A stretch of 64,000 nt of DNA from Mortierella alpina (taxonomy: Eukaryota; Mortierellomycota; Mortierellomycetes; Mortierellales; Mortierellaceae), in contig JANATF010000001.1 of the NCBI GenBank assembly GCA_029449245.1, positions 3,596,001-3,660,000 on the forward strand, given 5' to 3'. Made by a program: the position numbers and the translations under genes. Positions 35,058 to 46,600 of this stretch are shown in pieces; within the stretch, counting starts at the first letter, position 1, and each line of letters starts with the position of its first letter. The notes beneath the pieces were generated by a model, which made no database searches, had not been told where the DNA came from, and was given only the letters and a program-made list of their open reading frames with translations.

Positions 35058-36856
35058 TCAGTCGCTGAGGTGGAATACACACCACTCGCCCGTTTTCTAC
35101 AGACATCGTGGGAAAAATGAGGGTCAGCGTCTCTTTCCCTGTTGACTTGGATCCGCTTCGCGCAACAACAAAAAAAGCGATTGCGCTTACCAGCCTCTTG
35201 GATCTCAGCAACTCCACAAGCCTGCCGGGCACGCCGCCCTGTGCAGCAGCCCCCGGTGCTAACGTTTCGCCATCAGACAGCTCATCTGCTTTTGTGTCGC
35301 TTTCATCTCTCTCTCCCGACCGTGGGTTCAGTCTCGTCAGAAACACCTGCAGATCAGTGGCGAATTTCCAGCTTGTTCCAAGACACGGCTTGCTGGTGCT
35401 AGTCATCAATATCGATGGCGACTGCTCTTCAGGATACGAGAGCTGGACCGATAATGTGGTAACCTATCGTGCTCGTGGGCAATAGTCATGGTTACCTCCG
35501 TGTATCATTGAAACGCGCCCTTCTTGCTCTGTTGACCAGTGATCAAAGGCCTACCAGTGTGGCAAGGTTGAAGTCGGATGCGAGTTGTCGAAGTTCCCGG
35601 GAAGTGTGCATCATGGTTGCATGACCTAACACTATGGAACGCCATTAGATCCTCAACGCTGCTTCGACATCAGTTTTCACTATTAAGATATAACCAGCGC
35701 TCCAACTCATACCTGCTCCATCCGTGCCCCTAAGGACTTCTGTTAGCACTGTTGACAAAGAGTCAATGACAAGGACCCTTGCCGTCAAGTTTGATGCAGT
35801 CTCAGACGCCTTCAGGCTGTGCCGTATCGATTCAAAAGCTGTAAGTAAATCATAGACATCGCGGCAAGCGTAGACCTGTATCCTTGAGATAATGGCCATC
35901 AGCTGGTTCTGTAAGCACCGCAACGACGAATTGATATGTGTTAGGTCTGAAATAACTGCACCCACGGTGTGTTACAGAACATGCAAGGACCTTATGCACA
36001 CAAACCTCTATTGAGGACTCCCCTGCTCCCTCGGTTGATCTCCTCCCTACAGTAGCTGTCCTGGCGAGCTGCACTTGTATGATGGCTGAGATCCGCTGAG
36101 CGGAAAATTCACCGTCAAGGGTATCAACCCAGATTGCTTGGGAGTTCGGGTCAGTCACCAGCATGGTGGCAACAGCGTTTAAGCACATATGGGTCTTTCC
36201 TGCGCCAGCGGGGCCACATATTTCGCTCACTTCCCCAGACGACCAGCCTTGACTGCCTAGCAGTTGGTCGATCCTAGTGTATGAGGTAGGCAGGCAGGCG
36301 ATATAATCAGAAAGGGTAGTCCTGCACCGACAGGGACCGACAGGACTGTGACAGAATCCAATGAAAAGCACACGCCTACCTTTTCCACCCTGAGGATACA
36401 TAATGTCGCACAGGCGCGCTTTCCATATGTATGTCTGATGCACGCATGGGACCTGAAATAGAAGCCCGCATGGTAGGGAGCATGACTCGGTCAAGGAGGC
36501 CATCGATGATCTGTAATAACAAAGACGTGGAGACATGTTAAGTATCCAGGCAAGGAAGCCCCTCCATCGGCATCGAGTCAGGACGGTGCACCTGTGGCCT
36601 TACAGCTTTGGTAACACGACCGTTCGTTTTTGCCACGACTGCGTTTGGGTCCAGAAGCAAGTTTGCATCTACAGTCGTTGATACAAAAGAGAGACGGTCA
36701 ATACTCCGAGCTGATGTTCTCGTGCAGTGAAATGAGCAAGTGACATGGAGACGGCATGTACTAACCAGTCCTGACCCCAAGGGTGACAATCTCATTCAGC
36801 AATGCCCTGTCCCGTAGAGACAGCTCCTTCTCTAGGTATGACTTGAGCAGTGGCAT
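35058..36856 (-). CDS. RAD51D: RAD51 paralogue RAD51D
   Basis: Eight exons (36766-36856, 36604-36668, 36380-36510, 36006-36273, 35713-35908, 35555-35625, 35191-35463, 35058-35096) give 377 residues. An N-terminal helical region is followed by the RecA core: Walker A GPAGAGKT at residues 116-123, preceded by SSGEVSEICG, and Walker B RVLVIDSLS with Asp234. The blocks ISRIQVYACRDVYDLLTAF and STSKPCLGTSWKFATDLQVF match RAD51D rather than RAD51, XRCC2 or XRCC3. The protein ends KTGEWCVFHLSD. RAD51D is part of the BCDX2 paralogue complex that helps load RAD51 in homologous recombination. Donors of introns 1 and 4 are GTT-type. The 5-prime flank is only about 130 bp before a tandem repeat array starts. 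Confidence 0.85.
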
Positions 36857-37058
36857 TGCTGTGGAGTTGATGGTGAATGGAGACGGATGTCAACTGTGAA
36901 GATCACTTATGTGGTAATACGAGGAGTGATTAAGAAAAAAAAAATAGAAGCACAGCGAAAAATATACGATGGCGCTTGGTAATAATTGAATTGCACAAGC
37001 CCAAGCCCACCATAGCATCTGTAAGAACTGGCATCGCATTATAAGTAGTTCGGTACTA

Positions 37059-37620
37059 GTCGACTATCTGCAAGAACCGGCTCTGATCGGCCAATGAGTA
37101 GCGCCATACGGTTCCTATGGTCCATATACGGGTGCCTGGGATCTCAGGCACAGGGGGCCAGTGCTGTAGTTTAGGTTTGCGAGACATATAATGCTATATA
37201 AACACCATGCAGCGCACCAGAGAGTCCTTGCGGATCGCACTAAGTGCCTAGCACTGCTACCCAAGGCACCAGGTAGCCATTGAGAGCCGAAACGCTGTAC
37301 TTCTCTGATATAGCCCATATGACCGCAGCTTGGGGAGGCGAGTTTGCTGGTGCGTTTTTTGGCGCCTGATAATTCATCCTCTTTTCTTAAGCCCTAGGAA
37401 TGTGCTGCATCATGCTCGGCACTCTTTTCTTGGTTTGCTCATCTTCGCAATCTGAGCTGCAGAGTCAATCCGATCGGCAAAGCCAGGGACCTTTACCATG
37501 GGGAATCTTACCGATTCTTGTATCTAGTTATAAATGCAATACAAGCGGCTCGGTCGATCGAGCTCGCTCTGGACAAACCCACCGTACCAGTAGCATCGTA
37601 TTATAAGCACTTCAGCAATA
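37059..37620. repeat. Array unit 1 (short type)
   Basis: First full unit, 562 bp. It is closest to unit 7 (40560-41113), sharing private variants such as AAGAACCGGCTCTGATCGG, CCGAAACGCTGTACTTCTCT and GATATAGCCCATAT that the interior units lack. Confidence 0.85.
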
Positions 37621-38220
37621 GTCGACATGCATCCGCAAGAACTGCCCCTGATCGGCCAATGAGAGGCGCCATATGGTTCCTATGGCTCATATGCAGGTGC
37701 CTTGGATATCAGGTTCAGCGGGCCAATGCTGTATTTTAGGTTTGCGAGCTGTGCAAACTACATATAATGCTGTATAAACACCATAGCCGCGCACTAGTGA
37801 GTCCTCACGCATCACACTGGGTGCCTGGCACTGCTACCCATAGCACCGGGTAGCCATTGAGAGCCCCAAGGCTGTGTCTCTCTGATAATGAGCGTCTGAC
37901 GTCAGCTTTGGAAGGCGACTTTGCTAATGCAGTGTTTGGCGCCAGATCACTCCCTCCATATTTCTCGAACCCTGCGAGTGTACTGCATCGCACTAGACGT
38001 TCGTTTCTTGGTTTGCTCATTTTCGCAATCTGAGTTGCGGAATCGTCCCGTTCGCGTTTAACAATCGACCCGTTCGCAAATGCCAGGGACCATTGCAATG
38101 GCGAATCTCGCAGAATCTTGAAATTGGTTATAATTGCTTTACAAGTAGCTCGGTCGATCGAGCTCGCTCTGGACAAGCCCATCGTACCGGTAATATCGCA
38201 TTATAAGCATTTCGGCACTA
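37621..38220. repeat. Array unit 2 (long type)
   Basis: 600 bp. It carries the long-type insertion GTTCGCGTTTAACAATCGAC near 38050 and the variant GCCCCAAGGCTGTGTCTCTC that is shared with unit 4. Confidence 0.85.
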
Positions 38221-38781
38221 GTCGACGGGCATCTCCAAGAACTGCCCCTGATCGGCCAATGAGAGGCGTCATACGGTTCCTATGGCCCATATGCTGGTGC
38301 CTGAGATCTCAGGCTCAGCGGGCCAGTGCTGTATTTTAGGTTTGCGAGCTGTGCGCACTACATATAATGCTGTATAATCAACATGCCGCGCACCAGAAAG
38401 TCCTCACGCATCGTACTGAGTGCCTATCACTACTTCTCAGGGCGCCGGGTAGTCATTGCAGCTCCCAGGACTTTCACTCTCTGAGAGCGCTTATCTTACC
38501 CTGGAAGGAGACTTGGCTAATACAGGGTTTTGGCGTCTGACCCTTCCATTCACTTTCTCGAGTCCTGGGAGTGTTCTGCATCACGTCCGGCACTCTTTTC
38601 TTGGTTTGCACATTTTCACAATCTGAGCTGCGGAATCAACCCGTTCCGCAAAGCAAGGGACCTTGGCGAATCTTGCCGATTCTTGCATCTGGTTATATTT
38701 GCATTACAAACTGCTTGGTCGATCGAGCTCTGGACAACCCCGCCGTACCGTTAGTATCGCGTTATAAGCATTTCGACACTA
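38221..38781. repeat. Array unit 3 (short type)
   Basis: 561 bp. The long-type insertion is absent. The segment after the TATA-like block is more divergent than in its neighbours, and the TCGATCGAGCTC core is followed by a small deletion. Confidence 0.82.
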
Positions 38782-39381
38782 GTCGACGAGCATCTCCAAG
38801 AACTGCCCCTGATCGACCAATAAGAAGCGTCATACGGTTCCTATGGCCCATATGCTGGTGCCTGGGAACTGAGGCTCAGCGAGCCGGTGCTGTATTTTAG
38901 GTTTGCGAGCTGTGCACACCACATATAATGCTGTATAAACACCATGCGGAGCACACTAGAGAGTCCTGACGCATCGCACTGGGTGCCTGGCACTGCTACC
39001 CATAGCACCGGGTAACCATTGAGAGCCCCAAGGCTGTGTCTCTCTGATAATGAGCGTTTGACCTAAGCTTTGGAAGGCAACTTTGCTAATGCTAGATTGG
39101 CGCCTGATCACTCCCTCCACTTTTCTCGAACCCTGCGAGTGTACTACATCGCACTAGACGTTCGTTTCTTGGTTTGCTCATTTTCGCAATCTGAGTTGCG
39201 GAATCGGCCCGTTCGCGCTTAACAATCGACCCGTTCGCAAATGCCAGGGACCATTGCAATGGCGAATCTCGCAGATTCTTGAAATTGGTTATAATTGCTT
39301 TACAAGTAGCTCGGTCGATCGAGTTCGCTCTGGACAAGCCCATCGTACCGGTAGTATCGCATTATAAGCATTTCGGCACTA
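38782..39381. repeat. Array unit 4 (long type)
   Basis: 600 bp, the same length as unit 2 and carrying the same insertion (here GTTCGCGCTTAACAATCGAC). Much of the unit is nearly identical to unit 2 by eye. Confidence 0.85.
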
Positions 39382-39962
39382 GTCGACGGGCATCTCCAAG
39401 AACTGCCCCTAATCGGCCAATGAGAAGCGTCATACGATTCCTATGGCTCATATGCTGGTGCCTGGGAACTCAGGCTCAGCGGGCCAGTGCTGTATTTTAG
39501 GTTTGCGAGCTGTGCAAAACTACATATAATGCTGTATAAACACCATGTAGCGCACCAGAGAGTCCTTGCGGATCGTACCGAGTGCCTGGCACTGCTGCCC
39601 AGGACACCCGGTAACCATAGAGAGTCATTGCGGCTTCCGGGGCTCTCTAATAGCATCTGACCACAGCTTTGGAAGACGACTTGTTAATACAGTTTTGGGC
39701 GCCTGATCAATCCATCCCTATTTCTTGAGCCCTGGGAGTGTGTTGCATCACGCCCCGCACTCTTTTCTTGGTTTACTTATCTTCGCAATCTGCGTTGCCG
39801 AATCGAGCCGTTCACAAAAGCCAACCTGGGACTTTTGCGATGGCCAATCTTGCAGATTCTTGAATCTGTTTATAAATGCAATTCAAGCAGCTCGGTCGAT
39901 CGAGCTCGCTCTGGACAAGCCCATCGTACTGGTAGTATCACATTATAAGCATTTCGACACTA
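39382..39962. repeat. Array unit 5 (short type, 581 bp)
   Basis: Short-type sequence without the insertion but with local length differences (for example the AAAAGCCAACCTGGGACTTT stretch), giving an intermediate length. Confidence 0.8.
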
Positions 39963-40559
39963 GTCGACGGGCATCTCCAAGAACTGCCCCTGATCGGCCA
40001 ATGAGAGGCGTCATACGGTTCCTATGGCTCATATGCTGGTGCCTGGGACCTCAGGCTCAGCGAGCCAGTGCTGTATTTTAGGTTTGCGAGCTGTGCACAC
40101 CACATATAATGCTGTATAAACACCATGCAACGCGCTCCAGAGAGTCCTCACGCATTGCACTGAGTGCCTGGCACTGCTATCCAGAGCACCGGGTAACCAT
40201 TGAGAGCCCCAAGATTGTCTCTCTCTGATAATGAGTCTGACCTCACCTTTGGAAGGCAACTTTGCTAATGCAAGATTGGCGCCTGATCACTCCCTCCACT
40301 TTTCTCGATCCCTGGGAGTGTGCTACATCACACCAGACGTTTGTTTCTTGGTTTGCTCATTTTCGCAATCTGAGTTGCGGAATCGGCCCGTTCGCGTTTA
40401 ACAATCGACCCGTTCACAAATGCCAGAGACCATTGCAATGGCGAATCTCGCAGATTCTTGAAGTGTTTATAATTGCATTACAAGCTGCTCGGTCGATCGA
40501 GCTCGCTCTGGACAAGCCCATCGTACTGGTAGTATCACATTATAAGCATTTCGGCACTA
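39963..40559. repeat. Array unit 6 (long type)
   Basis: 597 bp. It contains the long-type insertion near 40390-40410, like units 2 and 4. Confidence 0.85.
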
Positions 40560-41113
40560 GTCGACGGGCATCTCCAAGAACCGGCTCTGATCGGCCAATG
40601 AGTAGCGCCATACGGCCTGGGAACTCAGGCTCAGCGGGCCAACGCTGTATTTTAGGTTTGCGAGCTGTGCAAAACTACATATAATGCTGTATAAACACCA
40701 TGTAGCGCACCAGAGAGTCCTTGCGGATCGCACTGAGTGCCTGGCACTACTACCCAAGGCGCCAGGTAGCCATTGAGAGCCGAAACGCTGTACTTCTCTG
40801 ATATAGCCCATATAACCCCAGCTTGGGGAGGCGAGTTTGCTAGTGCATTTTTTGGCGCCTGATAATTCATTCTCTTTTCTCCAGCCCTAGGAATGTGCTG
40901 CATCATGCTCGGCACTCTTTTCTTGGTTTGCTCATCTTCGCAATCTGAGCTGCAGAGTCAATCCGATCGGCAAAGCCAGGGACCTTTGCCATGGGGAATC
41001 TTACCGATTCTTGTATCTAGTTATAAATGCAATACAAGCGGCTCGGTCGATCGAGCTCGCTCTGGACAAGTCCACCGTACCAGTAGTATCGCATTATAAG
41101 CACTTCGGCATTA
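40560..41113. repeat. Array unit 7 (short type)
   Basis: 554 bp. Nearly the same as unit 1 but missing about 25 bp of the TATGG...ATGCTGG segment after the CCAAT block. It is followed by a degenerate partial unit to about 41390. Confidence 0.85.
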
Positions 41114-41390
41114 GTTGACATGCATCCGCAAGAACTGCCGACATGCATCCTCAAGAACTACCCCTGATCGGCCAATGAGAGGTGCTAAATGGTTCCTATG
41201 GCCCATGCAGGTGCTAGGGGTCTCAGGATCAATGGGACAGTGAGCCAGCGCTTTGCTTTTAGATTTGTGCGTTATTAAATTACACATAATACTGCAGAAA
41301 TACCACACCACAGAGTCCTTACTGAGTGTCTGGCACAGCCAGCCATCGAGAAACCCTGAGTGTCCCAGGGCTGTAGGACATCATTCTGCA

Positions 41391-43631
41391 AGCACTTGCC
41401 AGCTCGCGTGTCGACACGACGTTTACTAGTCGAAAGTTCCTAGCAGGTATAGGATAATACATAATGCCAGAGCTAAATGGTATCTCCTCGTCGGTTGTTG
41501 GGCGATTCAGTTTCGATGGTTGTCCCACGTTTGGAGAGGTTATTTTCGGTCATTTGTCAAAGAATGCTCATTGTAACCGTCGAGCCCGTTCCGCGCAGCT
41601 ATTCCTGTGACGAGAACTCGCGCCCAATTCTCTCTTACCCAATTGACCCTACAGCGAGTCTCTTGTCCACTTTCCGAGGAGTCATACTCCACATGACTGG
41701 ACGAGGAGATAGTTTGGATGGTTGCCGCGTGAAGATACTCTTCAACGCTGGACTAGATAAGCTGGTAGTTTTTGTAGCTGGTAGTTAGTAGTCTGCATGT
41801 GGTGCTCATCACAGTGTGATCGGTCCAGATCAGTAGCCTAGCAGCTCAGAAATAATTTGCGCGGCGACCAGCGAGAGCTTTACGATGGTGGCATGCATCG
41901 CAAAGTACACTTGAGACGACCTGGTACTTGTTGGGGCAGAGCTGCTTGTCAAATGCCTGCTTGGGCAGCGACCGGCAGTGTAGGCTTTTAATAGACTCCA
42001 GCAACGAAAGCCGGTACCCATGGCGCCTCTCTCCGTATCCTGAGCGGTGTAGAGGTCTGGCTCAACGGTAGAACCTCGGCAATATAAATACAACCTTGAT
42101 ATGTCGCTGCTCTTCACTTTTCTTCACTTTCTCATTTAGAGAGCATCTGAACGCTATCGCTGGCTTGTCTTCTCCCCTGCTGCTATATCCACTTTTCCTG
42201 GTTGATTTTTTCCTTTCGTCTCGCTCTCTTTCTCCCTCCTGTTCTTTGCTTCGTGGCCAGCCTTCACGCAGACTCTGTTCCCCGTGGAGTAGCACTGGAC
42301 TTGGAATTGAAGTGCCATATTCTTCACCTAACGACTCCCCACCCGCTACCCGCAAAAGACTCCAACTTTTTTCCACACTCGAAAGGAACAACATAGTCAA
42401 CAGAGACACAACACACTACTCGCAGCAAGTGGCAAGGTACGACCTCTGTGCCTGGGACATGATGCGAGATAGAGAGAGATTCGGCCTCTTGTAAATAGGA
42501 CTAGAGAGAGTGTGTCCTGCCCTCGACCCTGTTTTCTTCAGCCTCGGTTGTTACTCGACAGTGAGAGGATCATCGTACGCTATGGAGTACTTCATTGAGG
42601 CTAGCGCATTCCTCGTGGACATATGCAACATCATGTTTCCAGTTTCCTGTTCCTGTGCCTGTTCCTGAATCTGAATGGCCCCTCTCCTGCCTTGCTGCCA
42701 ACCGAGCACGTCCCTCCTTGCAGAGAAAAAAACCGTTGGAACGGGGACGGGGTATTCCGGCCATGGACGTGTTACCAAATGGGCTTTGCTAAAGTGCAGC
42801 CTGCAGAATGAATGAAAAACCGCCCTCGACGCTTTATCGCCGCAGAACACCGTGTATTCCGTTATGGATCCGTGTAGTGGTTTTTTGATGCTGACTCAAG
42901 AAAGGGAAGACCTTTTCTAGCCTATTCTTGTTGCACTCTTGCTATTTGAACCTGAGTTCGCGCATGGTGTAGAGTGCATGGTGGATGCATCCTTGCACAC
43001 ATGTACATCGCAATTATGCGATCCCACAAAGCTATTTCTATCTCTCTCCTGTCTCCTGCACATCCCCTTGGCTCTCCTTATTCTTGATATAGGTGCGCTA
43101 TATTACCAATTCTTCGTCCAGGGACTCGACGTCCTGACGAGAAGAGGAAATGCTGCGACGAGCAACACCAAAGTCACTAGCAGACTAAGGAGCGCTGACC
43201 CTAACACCTTTTTTCCTTATTTCATACATGTATCTCGGTTGTGTGAGCAGCCAACAATAACAATAATATTAGCCAGAGCAACGACCATCCGAGCTCATCA
43301 TCTTCCTTCTCCTCATTCCAGGCATCCTCGTCATCCTCGTCCCTCCCGATTCTTCTCGATCTCTCCTCTCACAACTGGCTCTCATCAGACACGGATTCAA
43401 GGTCCTGGTGCGTTGAACACGAGATCATACCACGCAACCAAAAAAAAACAGGTTTCTATTGTATGCGCATAAACACAGGGCACTTATGCAATCTACTCTT
43501 CCGATTCCGTTTCTTCTGACCTTCAGCAGCCAATCCCTACACCTCTCATCGACCCACAACACAAGCACATCGCCACAAACACGCCCACTCGCCTCGCCAG
43601 CACTTCTCATATAAGAACGCCGTCCGTCTGG
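41391..43631. other. Gene-poor spacer between repeat array and the serine-rich protein gene
   Basis: About 2.2 kb. One ATG-initiated open frame of 103 codons (41477-41788, +) has no recognisable motif and no splice partner, so I do not call it a gene. From about 42100 to 42260 and from 43280 to 43600 the plus strand is pyrimidine-rich, compatible with promoter or leader of the downstream gene. The stretch 42058-42083 (GAGGT ... ACCTC) can fold into a small hairpin and looks like a tRNA D-arm, but no T-arm follows. Confidence 0.45.
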
Positions 43632-46600
43632 ATGTTGAACCCCGCTCCCTCTCACCCCCGGTCAACCTCAGACTCGCTCGCGTCCAGCTACATTCCTATA
43701 CCCTCTATACCAACTGAAGCAGACACATGGACATCAACTCCAGACCTACAGGAACACGGTGCGCTTCGCCGAGTAACCTCTATACCCAAGGTTAGACCAT
43801 CCAAGCTCTCGAGATCCACATCACATCATCGCCAGCACCACCACAATCGACGGCCATCCAAGCAGTTTGTCGCCACAACCTCGGACGCAATTTTCGGTGA
43901 CTGGAATATAGACTGCAAGGTTGAGCGGCGGAAATCTGGAGGAAGACCAGCAGCTATCGCTGCTGCAGCTGCAGGAGGTGGAAGAGGTGGAGGAGGTGGT
44001 ACAGGGAGAGGACCAGGTATCCATACTGCAGCGTCCGGATTGCAACCTCTGTCTGCTTTTTCTACAGCATTATCTTCAACTTCTCGGCATTCATCCACCG
44101 TGTCTTCTGCTGGACCAGGCCCCACAGCATTGACACCACGAATGCATCAGCATAGCACCATGTCGTCTTCCTCTGACCGTAGCAGTTTTAAAGACTCTCC
44201 GTCTTCGCCAAAACTTTCCCGACCAATGTCGCCGGCCTCACGGATGTCAATAGAACAAGGGGATGATACCCTGCCAGCCAATGCCCTGCCTTCTTCGGCA
44301 AGGTCCAGTTTTCTGAAGGCTCTGGGCAAGTTCAAGAGCAAGCACCTTCAGCAGAAAAGGTAACGTGTATGATTACCCCCCAAAGTGGGAAACCCGGGGT
44401 ATGGAGGAAATGCGTGGTGGGCGCATGCTCCCCAAAAAGTCGTTGTTGGGTGTTCTTGTTCATTTCTGCCGTCTTTGTGTTACCCTAACCCGAAGAAGGT
44501 TTCTTTGTTAATTTTCAGGTCCAGCGCACCCCCACCAGCGATCGACACTCTCGATGCTCCTGCCTCTTCGGTCACGGACAGACGCGCTTCCTACCTCATC
44601 CCCCCAATCACTTTTGATGATACTGAAGCATGTCCATTCGAGGATGCGGCCGTCACACTCACTCCCCTCGTAAAGCGCACTGAAACGACAGAATCTGTCG
44701 GAGATGAGCTGGTACCGTCTGCGCCCTCTGGGACCTCGTCGCTGCGCGTCAAGTTCAAGAATAAGGTCAACAACAAACTTGCCTCGATGCGGTCATCATC
44801 TAATCTCCGTGAGGGGATGAAAGAGCCGTCCGACTCGCAGCGTCAGTCGCAAAACACCAATGATCTGAAAGCTGGCAACACCGTGGACGATACGAGCAAC
44901 CGAGATTCGAAGATCGCATGGACAATTCCTCGTATTCGACCAGAGTCCAGGCAGGGATCTCGGCTGCAAGTGCCATGGAGTGCAGAGACTTCTGCCACCA
45001 AGGAGGCCTCGGAACAACCCCAATCGACTAAGCCATTAACCATGAACTTGACTTCCCCGTGCCACTCTACGCACGATTCAACAACTCTGGACCAGCAACT
45101 GAAAGCGCTCAAGGTCGAGGAACTGGATTCCGATCATTCTCTCGACATAATTCTTCCGGCAGACTATGAGGACTACACCCAGTTCGCGGAGTTGCCGCTG
45201 AAAAAGCGGAAGAAAATGGAGCGAGCATTAGCTGCAAACCTCTCAGCAGACACTACGACCTCTGAAAAGCGTCCAATATCAATGAGAGCAAGCGCGGATG
45301 CTGTGAAACGATTCTTACTGTCGCAGCAGCGGCAGGAGGCTACCAAGGCACACCTGCAGAACAGTAAAACTGAGGACAAGGATGTCGCGGACTCGGTCAT
45401 AGTAGTGACCCAAGAAATCAGTCCCGTAATCAACAATAACAAGAAGCGGCCACAGTCTTCCACGGAGTGTGCAGGTGCTACTTCTTCGGGCAAGAAGGCT
45501 GGGCATCAGGCGACCGATTGGCGCCGCTCCCTCATGCGATCACTACACCTTGGCAAAGGAACCGCTGGTGCTCGCACTGCCTCATCACAAGTGCTTACCA
45601 ACTCGAACAGGTCATCCGCGCTATCCCCTTTCGGAGTCGAACGCGACCAGTCTACCTCAAATCAACAATCTGGCGCGGAGGCAGGACGGCTCACCAGATC
45701 AGGGAGTGTGCGCACAGTGCGTGCCTTATCCCTCACCACGTCGACCCACCCTGCGCTCTTGGCCACCACAGTCTCCAAGCCCAGAGGACCGGGTTTGCGC
45801 CGGGAGACATTGGAGATGGCGATGCGACGCCGTCGGAAGAGTAGCGTCGCTACGGCGCGGTCGAATATCAGCAACAGCGACATCCCACCAGTGCCCACCA
45901 GACCCGCTGAATTCTTCGAAACGGACAACGCCTCGACCACGAATATCACGCATACTTTCACAAGCTTCACATTGGAATTCGCAGACATGCACCATGCACA
46001 CGAAGTGATGAACAACTCTGTTGTTCCCGGCTTGTTTAACTTCAAGGCACGCAAGCCAAGGTTGACGGTTTCGTCCAATATCATGATGGAACTCGATACC
46101 GACCAGGAGTTCAAGGGCTTCGACTCTGACGGAGATGCTATTAGCGGCTACACTGGAGATGCAGACGTGTCTATGGACGATATTCAAATTCATTCTCCAA
46201 AATTGTCGTCAGCGCCCAGGTCTGGAGCCGAACACCTCAAAGTCAGGACAAGGGAACCCAGCTCTACTGCGGATGTGTCTGCGAGACGCAAGATGTCGAG
46301 TGTTGATGGCGACTCGGACACTATCACAGAACTACCCACTCTAATGATCAGGACGAGAGACCTCAACAGAAGCAGCAGTGGAGGAAGAGGGGCGAACAGC
46401 AGTAGCAGTAATAATGCAAGGGTTTCACGGCCGCTGTCGGATTCGTCTTTTAATGTTGAGCAGCGAGATGAGAATGAACGGGAGAATCCCCGCTCACCAC
46501 GACGGACTGGAGCAGTTTCACCAAATACCACACCAAGAACTGGTCGAAGTGTACTTTCCATCAACACTGACACCAGACATGCGCCTTCCTCGCCTACAAA

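Larger units (their letters stand above)
36985..41390. repeat. Tandem array of ~555-600 bp units with alternating short/long forms
   Basis: Successive units can be registered on a conserved GTCGAC (SalI) hexamer at 37059, 37621, 38221, 38782, 39382, 39963 and 40560, with a mutated copy (GTTGAC) at 41114. Spacings are 562, 600, 561, 600, 581, 597 and 554 bp. Each unit shares several blocks: TTATAAATGCAAT-like sequence, GCTCGGTCGATCGAGCTCGC, CTGGACAAG, ATTATAAGCA, GTCGAC, GATCGGCCAATGAG, TTTAGGTTTGCGAG, ACATATAATGCTGTATAAACACCATG, and TCTTGGTTTGCTC. The long units carry an extra segment around GTTCGCGTTTAACAATCGAC that short units lack. This gives a short-long alternation and therefore a dimer period of about 1.16-1.18 kb. 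Both ends decay into degenerate partial units. Short open frames recur in each unit but lack conserved ATG starts, so I do not call genes. No transposase, reverse transcriptase or RNA gene is visible. Confidence 0.93.

Noticed and set aside
37518-40684. Recurring 66-140 codon open frames in the repeat array, on both strands
   Set aside because: They begin at non-ATG codons or inconsistent places, change length with unit indels, and show no preference for silent changes by eye. They look like by-products of repetition.
42050-42090. tRNA-like segment TGGCTCAACGGTAGAACCTC
   Set aside because: It resembles a D-arm/A box, but no anticodon arm, T-arm (GGTTCRANNCC) or acceptor pairing follows.
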